A stretch of 64,000 bases of DNA, taken from assembly GCA_047967505.1 (NCBI GenBank), contig CM106539.1, one strand, 5' to 3'. The translations under genes were made by a program, and so were the position numbers. Below are positions 37,084 through 47,880 of this stretch, piece after piece. The notes beneath the pieces were generated by a model. The model was not told where the DNA came from. It worked only from the letters and a program-made list of their open reading frames with translations, and made no database searches. The DNA is from Dipteris shenzhenensis (Eukaryota > Polypodiophyta > Polypodiopsida > Gleicheniales). Numbering within the stretch: the first letter of the stretch is position 1; each line of letters starts with the position of its first letter.

Positions 37084-37255
37084 TGAGAGTGCTCTCAACG
37101 GAAGCAAGAACGGAAGAGGGAGAGGGAGAAAACAAAGAGCCACACAGGTTTTGGTGGGTGTAGATCCACCCTAATCTTCATTTTCATTCATTTATATATG
37201 TGTTTGAGTATTGTACATAACCGAGGTAAAGGCATAGTGACCTTTAACCCCCACA
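37084..37255 (-). repeat. Copia 5' LTR (right copy)
   Basis: Mate of 31661-31829. Followed by CGGAG. Confidence 0.88.
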
Positions 37256-38456
37256 CGGAGTATGTCCCTTCACATCCATACCGGAGCAGTTTGAACAGAT
37301 TTGCGAAGCTTTTGGTGCTCCTAGAGACCTAGATATGGCCAGTGCCTTTGGTCTTAGCCTGAATGGCAAAGCAAGCCAATGGTATAGGGCTCTCACCCCG
37401 GAAGAGAAGATCAACTGGGAGACATTGAGAAAGGCCTTTATTGTGGGGTTCACCCCCAGTGGCCAGAATTGGAGCCCAATCAAACAATTGTATGGTGTAA
37501 AGAACAACGATGAGGAATCCTAAGGGATTAAATTGCTAGGATCAAGCACCTCAATGCTTGCTGTGAACTGTACGAGCAACAAATGACTATTGCCCCACTT
37601 CCTTATCGGATTGGCAGACCCGAAGCTGCATGACCACCTCATGGTAATGAATCCTACCTCCTTTGATTCATGCAACAAGGTGGCCATCCGCATATGTGAC
37701 AACATGATGGATAAGTTGAATTCGGATAAAGCCCCAGACCCCTTAGAGATAGCTCCATCGGTTAGGTCTTCGAGTGTAGAAACGATCAAGAAGGAGACTA
37801 ATGAGCCCAAGGGCTTGGATATGAGTGAGCTGGCCTCCAATCTGTTAGATCAGCTAGGCCAGCAGTGGGGCTAGAACTTGGTACGGGATTGCCAAGAGAA
37901 GTTCGCGCATCTGCTAAAGGCCAGTAGAGGGCTAGATACTATTCATCCTTCCCACTTGATGGGCCACCGAGGGGCAAAATCGCTCAAGGTGCTGGAGAGG
38001 GTGGAGGAAGAGGAACACCTCAGCTTAGAGCAGTCAAAGGCTCCAGATCTGATGTAGAAGATGTTCCAAGAAGACTTAGTGTTGCACAAACCTCCAGGAG
38101 GAAGGAGACCTGTACGGCTTCAAGGACATGTTTCCCATGGAAGAAGAAGCTTCACAAGAGCCTTGCGATAGTGCCGGGTTGGATGCCTTCCTATCAACAG
38201 AGGTGAAAATGCCGATTGCTTCCTTGCTAAGAGGAAATTCCATCCTATGGCATGATCTATCCAATTGGATGATTTGACCGCTCTTACCTCTAGTCGTTGC
38301 CAAGCCCAACCAATCATCGCCAGAAAAGGGACAGAATCTACCTAAGGTTCCCATCAACAAGCTAGGCCAGTACTTCGAGGGTGATGACACGAACGCCGCT
38401 ATCCCCATAGTCTATCAAAACCAGAAGGTTGAAGCCACATTGGATGGGGGAGCAGG
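37256..38456 (+). pseudogene. Gypsy gag core and protease start (3' of the Copia insertion)
   Basis: Reading resumes directly after the Copia target duplication. AFGLSLNGKASQWYRALTPE then INWETLRKAFIVGF form the Retrotrans_gag core (37335-37523). Further stretches at 37590-37874 hold FLIGLADPKLHDHLMVMNP. Near 38380-38456 VYQNQKVEATLDGGAG looks like the start of a retropepsin. It ends where the second Copia's LTR begins. Several stops are present. Confidence 0.65.
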
Positions 38457-38808
38457 TGTGAAGATAGTGGGAGAGAGGGAAGGAGTCTCACTTGCAGCTT
38501 TCTCACATACACAATGGGGGAATACACACAAAGGTGGAGGCTGAAAACAGTTTTCCTCTTCTTAGTTGTGAAAGCCAAAAGAACTCAAGTACAAAGAAAT
38601 AGAAGAACCCAATATGTGGGTCTCAAACCAAACTCAACTAACTAAGGTGGCATACTAACTGAGCCACGAACTAGTGTAGATAAGGATAGCTATCATCCAG
38701 CTATTATTCGTGGGCGGTGTACCAACCGCATCTGTAGCTAACAAGTCGGTGACATAAATGCACAACGGTCACCCTGGCATATCGGGAGTGGAGCTCGATA
38801 TCTCAACA
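38457..38808 (-). repeat. 3' LTR of the truncated Copia
   Basis: The right edge is fixed by the adjacent purine tract and the TG of TGTTGAGAT on the minus strand. The left edge TGTGAAG is inferred, because protease-like coding of the Gypsy element runs up to this point. Confidence 0.6.
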
Positions 38809-38834
38809 CTCCCCCTTGAGCTCAATCCCAATTC

Positions 38835-40481
38835 CTACACACCAAGCAGGTCTCTGAACTTGCACAGCTTCTCTGCGCCCAATGCCTTCGTGAATATGTC
38901 AGCTACTTGATCCTCTGTGCTGAGATAAACTAGATCAATAAGACCTAGTAAAACCTTCTCCCGCACATAGTGATAATGCACCTCAATGTGCTTTGTTCTA
39001 GCATGATAGACTGGGTTATTTGCCAAGTGTATACTGCTCATGTTGTCACAATAAATGACAACTGGCCCATCTGTAGACTGATGCATATCATAGAGTAGCT
39101 TATGCAACCAAGCTACCTCACATGCAGCCATTGCTGCACCCCTGTACTCAGCCTCTGTGCTCGACAAAGGCAACTGTAGGCTGTTTCTTGCTACTCCAAG
39201 TGACTGCAGCACTCCCAAAAGAGAACACATATCCACTGGTAGATCGTCTATCAGAAATACTACCAGCCCAATCAGCATCAGTGTATCCATGCAACTGTAT
39301 CTGAACCCCAGCCTCATAAAATAGTCCATACTGCAATGTGGACTTCACATACCTGAGTATGCGTCTAGCCGCATCCAAATGCAACTCCTTGGAGCCTGCA
39401 TAAACTGACTTACCAACCCAACAGCATAGCTCAAATCTAGCCTGGTAATAGTCATGTAAATCAAACTTCCTACTATGCGTCTGTACATAGTAGGGTCTTC
39501 CAGAAGCTCACCTGCATTTGTGCTCAGCTTCACATTCTGCTCCAAAGGAACTGAAATAGGCTTACAGCCTGTCATCCCATATTTGGATAGCATGTCCAGT
39601 CCATACTGCCTCTGCAAGAGCTGTATCCCACTTGGTGATCTAATCACCTCAATGCCTAAGAAATAACGTAGCTCTCCCAAATCCTTCATCTCAAACTTCT
39701 GCCTCAATAGCATTTTCACATGAAGGATATCTTCATCACTATCACCTGTGATGATCAAATCATCAACATAAATGACAAGCAGCATAATCCCTTTCTCTGT
39801 TTTTCTCACATAGAGTGAGAAATCTGCCTTGGAAATCTGAAAGCCAATAGTGACAAGATACTGTCCTATCTTGTCAGACCATGCTCTAGGTGCTTGCTTC
39901 AAGCCATACAAGGCTTTCTTCAACCTGCAAACAAACTCAGGATGAATAGCATGAACATAACCTGCTGGCTGCTCCATAAAGACCTCTTCTTGCAAATCAC
40001 CATGCAAGAAGGCATTCTTTACATCCATCTGATGTAAAGACCATCCCTTTGATGCAGCCATAGCAATGGCTGCTCTTACGGTTGCCATCCTTGCAACCGG
40101 GCTGAAAGTTTCTTCATAATCAATGCCATATGTCTGTGCATACCCCTTGACAACTAATCTTGCCTTGTATCTATTCACAGAACCATCTGCACTGTGCTTG
40201 ATCTTATAAACCCACTTACAGCCAATTACATTCTTGTCTTTAGGCAAAGGCACCAATTCCCATGTAGCATTTGCATCCAAGGCATCCATTTCTTCATCCA
40301 TGGCTTTCTCCCATTTTTCATTTCCCATGGCTTGCTCAAAAGAAGTGGGTTCTGGTTCCTGTATCACTTTGACCATATAGGCATAGTGAATGGCTGTAAA
40401 TCCATCATATTTCAGCCTATCCACAGGATACCTAACCCTGGTAGACCTGCGCAAAATAGGCTCACTTCCAGGTGCTCTCAA
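38835..40481 (-). pseudogene. Copia reverse transcriptase and RNase H
   Basis: 40481-39345 encodes the RT: WVYKIKHSADGS, DVKNAFLHGDLQEEVFM, ALYGLKQAPRAW, catalytic VIYVDDLIITG and YFLGIEVIRS. After a frameshift near 39350 the RNase H follows (HLDAARRILRYVKST, GYTDADWAGS, SSTEAEYRGAA, HIEVHYHYVREK, DIFTKALG). Only one or two frameshifts break an otherwise open sequence, so this copy is younger-looking than the complete Copia beside it. It copies RNA to DNA and removes the RNA strand. Confidence 0.9.
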
Positions 40482-41464
40482 AACATCACTGGTCTTCCTT
40501 ACTCCAAGTGTAACATCTAGATACCAATACCAACAACTATCAATGTTTTAAGACCACCATGAATTAGTCCCAATAGTTTGGATTCCAAAATTTTCAATCC
40601 GTTTTGGTTTTCAACAAATCAAAAGAAAGTTATGGAGTGTGCCCTCAAATTGGTATGCATCACTTTAGCACAACATTGGAGGCCCATTAACCCATGCATA
40701 ATGATCTCATTTAGGTATGTCGTTGGGTTGAGGAGAAGCTCAAGTACTGTACTTTAGAATGATTACTTGGTTGCATGTATGTATAGAACAAAATTTTGAT
40801 GTTTTTGAATAAATTGCTATATCCTATAGACTTCAGGATGCATGCTTCACATGCAACATAGCACTCGTAATGCTTTCACGGTCTCATTCCATATCCTTAT
40901 TCCATATTTTTTTTCTCTCATGTTCAAGTTTGCAATGTGTACTATAACTTGAGGACAAAGTTTGTCGAATTCCATCGAGCAATGCATAAGTTATGGGTCA
41001 TGCAAGATACCCATATACAGAAATGTCCCTGAACCTCACCAAAAATGGCTACACCCAAGCAAACAATGACCCTTACTCTACATGGCTTTTAACACGTTAT
41101 GTAGTAGCACGGCACCCACCCACACCACATCCCTCATAATCATCGAGTCCAAGTCTAGGTGAGTCAGTACGGTAGGCATCTCACCCGACGCACCCACACC
41201 CCACTAGTCTTGGTCGAACACACGCACATGCACACCCATGGTTAGCACTAGGTGATTAGAATCAACTGTCCATTTTTGCATTTGTTCACCATCTTGCATG
41301 CTGACCTCACATTCACGTCCATACCGCACAAGTGCACTCTACTCACTCTTTTCCCCCCTTTGCACCCCCCCACCACTCTCTCTCTTTCTTTCTTTTACTC
41401 ATTTACACAGTCAGTATCTTGCCGATCATCACCATAGAGGTATCCCATCAACCGTCACGATCCC

Positions 41465-41594
41465 AACATCCCGCCAACTGTTGTGATCCCAACATCCCGC
41501 TGAAGATTGCGATCCCAACATCCCACTGACCATCACAATCTCAACATCCCACCAATTGTCACAATCCCAACATCCCGTCGACCGTTGCTGGGGT
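41465..41594. repeat. 26-base tandem repeat, about five copies
   Basis: AACATCCC recurs at 41465, 41491, 41517, 41543 and 41569 with exact 26-base spacing. Each unit contains a variable GCCAACTGTTGTGATCCC-like part. Confidence 0.9.
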
Positions 41595-42386
41595 AGTCAA
41601 TAGAGCAAGCGAGAAAAAGCGAGCGATCTTTTTCACAATCCCTTATATTTGGGAGAGTAAAGCAAGTTGATAATATATTATAATTATCTTGATAATGTAA
41701 CTTGGACTTGGTAGCATAGGAGAGACTAAAGCAACTAACACTTTTCCAACAACTCAATTCTCATATCCTTTAGTGAGTCTATTGATGATGACTTGCACAA
41801 TTTATTGATATTTCATAGTCCCTCATATGGCTGCAAGTTGTATATTCATGCCTATGAGTCTCACTATATACACATGTCAAAAGCTTTTATTGATTTGCTT
41901 TCTCTTCATCAAGATCCTAGGTATTCATTTGCCTCATATAAAGTTGCAAACATATCTGACGCCTTTTTTAATGTTTTCATTGTATTTGACTATCCAAGCA
42001 CAAAATCTTGTACATTTTGCTTTCTCAAATGGTTGTCCTTCCTATCCCATTTAAATTGTGCATGTGAAATACATTGTGTCTATGAAATACATGTTTCTTG
42101 TACTTGACATGATTTGGGTGTCAAAGGACCTGTATACAAACCCGATGTCAAAAAGTGATGTTTTGGACTAACAGTACAAGAAAAGATACAAAATTGATTA
42201 GAATTATCTCAATAATGTAACTTCCAATATGTGTCATTAGTAATCAAAAGAAAGTGAAGTGTCACTTCAAAACGTGGGATTGCATCACATACACAACAAT
42301 TCTTCTGCATTCAAAATGGGTTTTATTTTCCTACAATCAAAACATTCACATTGCTTGAAATTATACTTAATAAGATTAATACCACT

Positions 42387-42555
42387 TCACCCATATGTGG
42401 GAGAACCCAAGTGTCATTTGAAAGCATAGGAATGCATAATACATAGAGAAATATTACCACATTACTGTTAGCTCACCCATATGTCAAGAAACCCAAGTGT
42501 CATTTGAAAGCATAGGATTTCATAATACATAGAGCAATATTACCATATTCAAAAT
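42387..42555. repeat. 86-base tandem duplication
   Basis: TCACCCATATGT followed by AACCCAAGTGTCATTTGAAA occurs twice with an 86-base period and a few mismatches. Confidence 0.85.
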
Positions 42556-42854
42556 GGGACTTCTTTTCATAAGTATCACCAAGCTCTCATCAAAATGGTC
42601 TCTTAAATCATATTCTACTCCTCTTGACACTCATCATCAACAAAGTAAATGCGAGCTCGTGGCCTATCTGAATGCCTCTCATCATATCTTCTTTCAGTTG
42701 ACATGAATCTTGCCATTTCTTCTGCATAGCATGGTAACAAACTACAATCAAACATACATTTGAAACCATAGTAAGTCAAAACGTTAAAGACACAATAACA
42801 ACAATCCAAAAATATCCAAACGTCATTAAAGAAAGATCTAAGTTCAGCACCATA

Positions 42855-45800
42855 CTAATCATCATATGGATTTGTGATGGGGTCCACTCTATCTTCATCC
42901 CCATCGCCATCATGCTCTGACCTCACCCGTTTCCCGGAATGGTCTACAACAAGTGGCTCAACAATGGTAGCCATAATACTACTATCTGAATCAAAAGAAA
43001 AACAAGGTCCACCAGTAGCCTGACAAGCATGCATGAGAGGAGCTGTGCCACAACCCATCTCCAAAACCAATCCTCCTGGAACACATAAGAGAGACAAAAG
43101 GCACCCAACAAAGTAGCAACATCGCTCAAGTCCACCTCGAGCAATCTGAGAAGACATAGGCACTATTGTCCTCTCACTGAGAGGCACATAGTGAGTCCAT
43201 AAATCAGATAGCGGATCAATGGAAAGGTTTTGAAATAGTGGAACACTCTCTTCCAAATAAATTGATGGAGTCTTCTTAGCTCTACGTATTAGAGCCAACA
43301 TAGATGACTGCATCTGTGAATCATGCATAGAGAACCACATACTAAAGAATGACCTTAGCCAACAAGTATCATAGCATGAAAGACTACATGTGACCACACA
43401 TATGGAACACAAATGAAATAAATGATTTTACCATTAAAACCTAGCATGCATACTACATGTAACATGGCATCTATCAATCCCACATAAAGTAACACATTAA
43501 AAAGTTCATGAATGTAGCATTACAACACACCATGCATGGAATTGTAGCATACCTTAAGAGTTATACCATGGTATTTACAGTATCCATGTGGAAGCTTGTC
43601 ATGAATGACTACACGTCTAACAACTTCCAAGCCTTGAACAAATGCAAAGCGCTCCATCCACGAAATACAATGTCCTACAATCAAATGACACTATCTCATA
43701 CAAGAAAAATGGGAATAGAGGACATATAACAACAATAGTGCTAGATATTGAACCTTACCTACCATAGGACATATAACTACCAGCCAACCACTATCTGATA
43801 ATGAAGCTGCTACAACGGCAAGCCCATAACGCACATGGTCCTCCAATAAGAGGTTCCAAACTGGGATGGGTTCTCTCTCATCAAGTGGAAATCCAGTGGG
43901 AAAGTCAACCAATATAAAATCCGCAGCCCACTTAATCTTCTTACCCAACTGCATGTAGTCTCGATCAGGGCTAACTACATTCATGAAAAACTCATGCAAA
44001 ATAGTATACTTTTCATTTTTCTTGGACTGTGAAAAGTCCATGCCCATGGTTATGTAATCACCCACCATACAAGCATATAATGGAGTGATACCACGAGTCG
44101 ATAGACTATCCGGTGATTGTGCCTTATGAAATACATAATGTTGTACTAACTTTGTGATAGATTGTGAACCTACATGGAAAATTTATATCAAACACAACCA
44201 AAGGAAATTTTGAAACACCGATAGCAAGAACAAAAAATAACTAGAACCTTACTTGCATGCTCCATTTGATCCTTATCTTGCCTTGGTGGACTAGATGGCT
44301 CCTCATCTAAATGGATAGGAAAGAATAACGTTAGTATACTATTCCAAACCCTCATCATAAACAATATTAGGAACTCAACATGTATGTATATTTCTTACCT
44401 TTCTTTTGAGCTTGTTCTTGTTTTTGTGCTTGTGTTTTTGTTTTTCTAGAGCTTCCCCCTATTTTATCCTTACTTTCCTCAATGTCCTTAGATGAAGCAT
44501 ATTTCTTGTGAAAGTCTCTCTCACGTACCAATACTTGTCCCTTGGGGAAGTCTATCCACCAAGGACAATTTGCAAGTTCCCATTGAGTGTGATTGTGCAT
44601 GCCAGGAGGATACATACAAGCAGCATGACCAATTTCCACCCAACTCTTGCACAAATTTGGAATCTCTAAGATCTTTCTCTCTCTTACCAAATGAGCAAGA
44701 TACCTACAAATCAACAATCACTAATTATTTGGACCTCCTATATATAGAAAGGTTCACAAAAAATTTGAGACAAATAAAAATGATTGTCAAGTTCAATGTT
44801 GTTATAAGCTTCACAAAACAAATAGAAAAGCACCATCATGAAAACTAAAAGGGACCAACCTGTAGACAACCCTGTGAGCGACCATGTCCAACTCAGAGAG
44901 ATCGTCTGCTTTCTTTCCTCCCTTACTCTCAATCTTTGAATCCTTTGATCGTAGAGCTAAGAACAAATGCTTTCTTCCTTCTAATTTTATGTCCTCCATG
45001 TATTGTTGCATTGTGTAATCTTTTGGTGTCTCTAAAGGAATGCCCATGGTTGTTACAATCCTCAAGTCATCAAGAACTTTCAAAGCCTGGGTCTCTACTT
45101 TCTCAAGAAATATCTCTCTATTAATCCATCTACACAAGTGAAAAACAAAGTATTCACACAACTAAGACTTATGGCACTTCTATAATATATACAAACACTG
45201 CAAAATAAGTTTATTTATGAAAGGAACAACTCACCCTCTATACTCCACATCCCCCACAGGCATGAAATACATATCCCTCATTGGTTTGGTAGCCTCTAAC
45301 AAGGAAAGAAAAATGATTTTTTTCTCCAATCTCAAATCAGACTTTGCTATGAGTTGCAGCTTCTCCAAAGTTACACAAGAGTCTAGACCATCAAATCGCA
45401 AGGCAAATAACTTTTCCAACCAGGCCTCACCCAAGCCTGGATCTATGCAATTCAAAACCTATCCAAGCATTGCATGTTAGATGCATAAAATGATTTAAAA
45501 ATGTACAACAAGAAGAATTAAACTCTCACCTTTCCCATCCTGTCAGCAATTCTCTTTTGAATCAGGACGCGTTGCTTTCCTTCAGCTTCTATTCTTTGGT
45601 CTATAGGCATCTTTGTGGATATCTTATCAATTGCTTTTTTAAGCTCTGTATTGTACTCAACCTACACAAAAGATTTCCTTTTATAGAAAGAAAAGGAATG
45701 AAAGAGAATAAGCACCAAGAGAAGTGTAGCATTAAACCTGAAAGACCAATCTTGCAAGATAGCCTCTTGTCAATGGAAACCAAGGCCTTTTTCCTTTACT

Positions 45801-46748
45801 CTCATGAGCCCTCCAGTTCTCTATGAATTTTACTTCATTAGGAGACAATGATTTCATAAATATCGTAGGATCACACTCACAAATGTTGTGCATTTATGAG
45901 TGTGTCTCGGAGGCTAGGTTTGACGATGGCATGCTCATTCATACTACAAGATACATCAAAAGATTAGTTCGTTTGTACAAAATAAAAATAATGAAGGTAA
46001 AGAATTATACAACACAAAATAATGAAAGAAAAAAAGGTATCAAAGTACTTACGAATTCATGCGCTGTAGGCCAGCCAATAGAGCAATCTCACTTATTTTT
46101 CTAGGATCAATTATCGTGCAAACCACTCTTATGTGTCATTTTTTGTTTGTAGGAAAGATATCCTTTATAACACTCATCCAAGCAGTAGTCCTATGATTTC
46201 GCTCCCAAACAAAAAACATCCTTCTTGACATAAATTTAAATTCATGACTTGATAGCGTCATTCTCAAACTCTTCATTAACATCTCTCCAAGTGGGAGACC
46301 ACCTCTCCATCATATCATCTGTCACTACTACCTCCTCTCCATCACTTTTGCAAACGGACACTATGAAAGATCCTTTCTCTGGAAGGTAGCCCTCCACTTG
46401 GAATGTGCTTTTTAGTGAAGACACATCATCACGCAGTCCTCGTACTCGTGCATAGGGGATCAATCTACATAATGGAATGCGAGGACAATGATATGAATCA
46501 AGCATCCTGCATTTTCCAATCACATCACCTCCTCCTTCCACTTGCACTTCAGTGTCATCCAATTCAACCTCCTCCAATCTTGGTCCTTCATCTCTTTGAA
46601 CAGAGGATGTATCAAGCTCAGAACCTGCTGCACTCCCTGGTTCTTCTATCCCACCTACTGATGATTGGGCAGGGGGATCTATTTTCTTTCCTCTTGCTAA
46701 CTTTGGAGGCAGAGCCTCTTGAGGCTTTTTACCTTTCCTTCCAGTCAT
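42855..46748 (-). pseudogene. ParB-like / DNA N4-N6 methyltransferase-like gene, ten exons, probably disrupted
   Basis: Predicted minus-strand exons are 46748-46053, 45943-45738, 45661-45530, 45458-45235, 45129-44860, 44703-44399, 44306-44253, 44169-43759, 43674-43553 and 43313-42855. All have GT-AG borders, and the phases fit through exons 3-10. Exon 1 encodes IPLCRLIPYARVRGL, then GYLPEKGSFIVSV and FVWERNHRTTAW, like the ParB/sulfiredoxin fold (L.P ... I.V ... DGNHR..A). Exons 4-7 are an unrecognised middle region (PWWIDFPKG). Exon 8 has WAADFILVDFPTGFP ... SGWLVVICPM, matching motif IV and the strand after it. Exon 10 has GGLVLEMGCGTAPLMHAC ... SFDSDS, matching motif I. That IV-before-I order is the beta class of N4/N6 enzymes. 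Motif IV is DFPT, not DPPY. Lesions: a +1 frameshift near 46250, a TGA at 46136-46138 and a frameshift near 45885; exon 10 may also be shifted upstream of motif I. Confidence 0.6.
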
Positions 46749-47880
46749 CCTGAAATGAAATACAAAAATAACACCTTTTCATACACTGGTTACATATGAA
46801 ATGAGATTGCAAGACAATGAAAATCTAATCCAAGAGCAAATATAGCATAGCAAACTATAGAAAAAATCTATTGTTCACAGCACATGCTATTCTTCTCCAA
46901 AACATTCTATGAAGATCAAGAGTTCAATGTGAGCACAACTCTTAAATTTTTTAAACACTAATCAGAGACATGTTTACACTATCATTTTGAACACATGCAT
47001 TTAGGGTCTAGTTTATCTTAGAGCCAACAGTCAAACTGCTATACTATTAAAGATACATTGAGCTAACAGTCAAACTAATATACTATTATTGATACATAGA
47101 GCTAACATTCAAACTCCTATACATAGATGTGTATAAAGGAATATCTAAACATATTTATTTATCTTTATACACATGTCTTTATTTATCTTTAAACACATCT
47201 GTTTGAGATCTATTTTCACATATTTATGCATATGTCTGCATATCCTTTTCTATGTACAAATAAGAAAACACATGTAAATAGTTTTATGTATGCATGTATA
47301 AACTTATCTATGTATGAATTTATATCTGCATATACATACATAACCTCTCAAACTCTCAACCCCATATAGCACTCATTTGCTAATGGAAGAGACCGCATCT
47401 TCCATGCATATGCTTACATTTACAATAGACTTCCATATATACATCTTGACATTTTCATACATGACATATGGACACAAATAAATGTATAACACACATACAT
47501 GTCTATGAATACTTAAGCATGTCTATTTATATACATGTGATCTTTTGGGGGATTTCTCCATTATTCCATAAACTCTCACCCCCTTCCATAGAGGACTTTC
47601 CTCAATCAAGGAGTTCCTCCTTTAACTTGAGGCATGATTCAAGAATGTAGATTAAAAGCAAAAGCATACAATGTGTTGGCAAAATCATCCTTGTGGTCAA
47701 AATAACTCGCAGAATTGAAAGCTACATAGATGACATTTATGTCGACCTTATATCTACTTAACTCTTCCTCTTTGAGATCTTATGTCCAAAGAGCATTCAT
47801 ATATAATAAAAATCTTAAAATGTATAGGTTGAATGCAATTGTGAAAGCACACATTAGTAGTGTGCATTTTAGTGCTATTT
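46749..47880. other. No gene recognised; presumed upstream region of the methyltransferase-like gene
   Basis: AT-rich sequence with many short ATACAT/ACATAT phrases. No promoter element could be assigned. Confidence 0.5.

Larger units (their letters stand above)
31661..37255 (-). mobile_element. Complete but decayed Copia LTR retrotransposon
   Basis: Short LTRs (31661-31829 and 37084-37255, TG...CA, about 170 bases) flank a minus-strand gag-pol. The flanking pentamers are GGGAG and CGGAG, a target duplication with one mismatch. Inside the right LTR a PBS-like TAGTATCAGAGC (one mismatch to the Met-tRNA site) is present, and next to the left LTR a purine tract AAGTGGGAGG. Domain order is gag (UBN2 type), CCHC knuckle, protease, integrase, RT and RNase H, as in Copia. 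It sits inside gag of a plus-strand Gypsy-type element. Multiple stops, frameshifts and an RNase H deletion make it inactive. Confidence 0.9.
28640..38456 (+). mobile_element. Plus-strand Gypsy-type element (LTR, leader, gag, start of protease), split by Copia
   Basis: An LTR-like region with a TATA box (29283-29290) ends near 29670. It is followed by TTTT and a PBS, TGGCACCACTACCGGGGA (29675-29692), close to the TGGCGCC...CCGGGGA site of plant Tat/Athila-type Gypsy elements. A long leader with a duplicated 176-base unit follows, then gag pieces (31013-31660 and 37256-38080) and the start of a retropepsin at about 38380-38456. The Copia element 31661-37255 interrupts gag, and a second Copia abuts the protease. 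No RT, integrase or 3' LTR of this element was found after 40510. The left LTR border is unresolved. Confidence 0.6.
38457..40510 (-). mobile_element. 5'-truncated Copia element (RT, RNase H, 3' LTR)
   Basis: The minus-strand element keeps RT and RNase H, then a purine tract CAAGGGGGAG and a 3' LTR starting TGTTGAGATATC (LTR about 38457-38808). Gag, protease, integrase and 5' LTR are missing; homology fades near 40510. The family differs from the neighbouring complete Copia (different LTR and RT sequence). Confidence 0.85.
40520..42854. other. No gene recognised; two tandem repeats
   Basis: It contains a 26-base tandem array (41465-41594) and an 86-base tandem duplication (about 42387-42555). 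Otherwise AT-rich sequence with short unrelated frames. The right part is the 3' flank of the methyltransferase-like gene. Confidence 0.55.

Noticed and set aside
42855-46748. Bacterial contamination as the source of the methyltransferase-like gene
   Set aside because: Nine introns with GT-AG borders and consistent phases, AT-rich plant-like introns and plant flanks argue for a nuclear gene.
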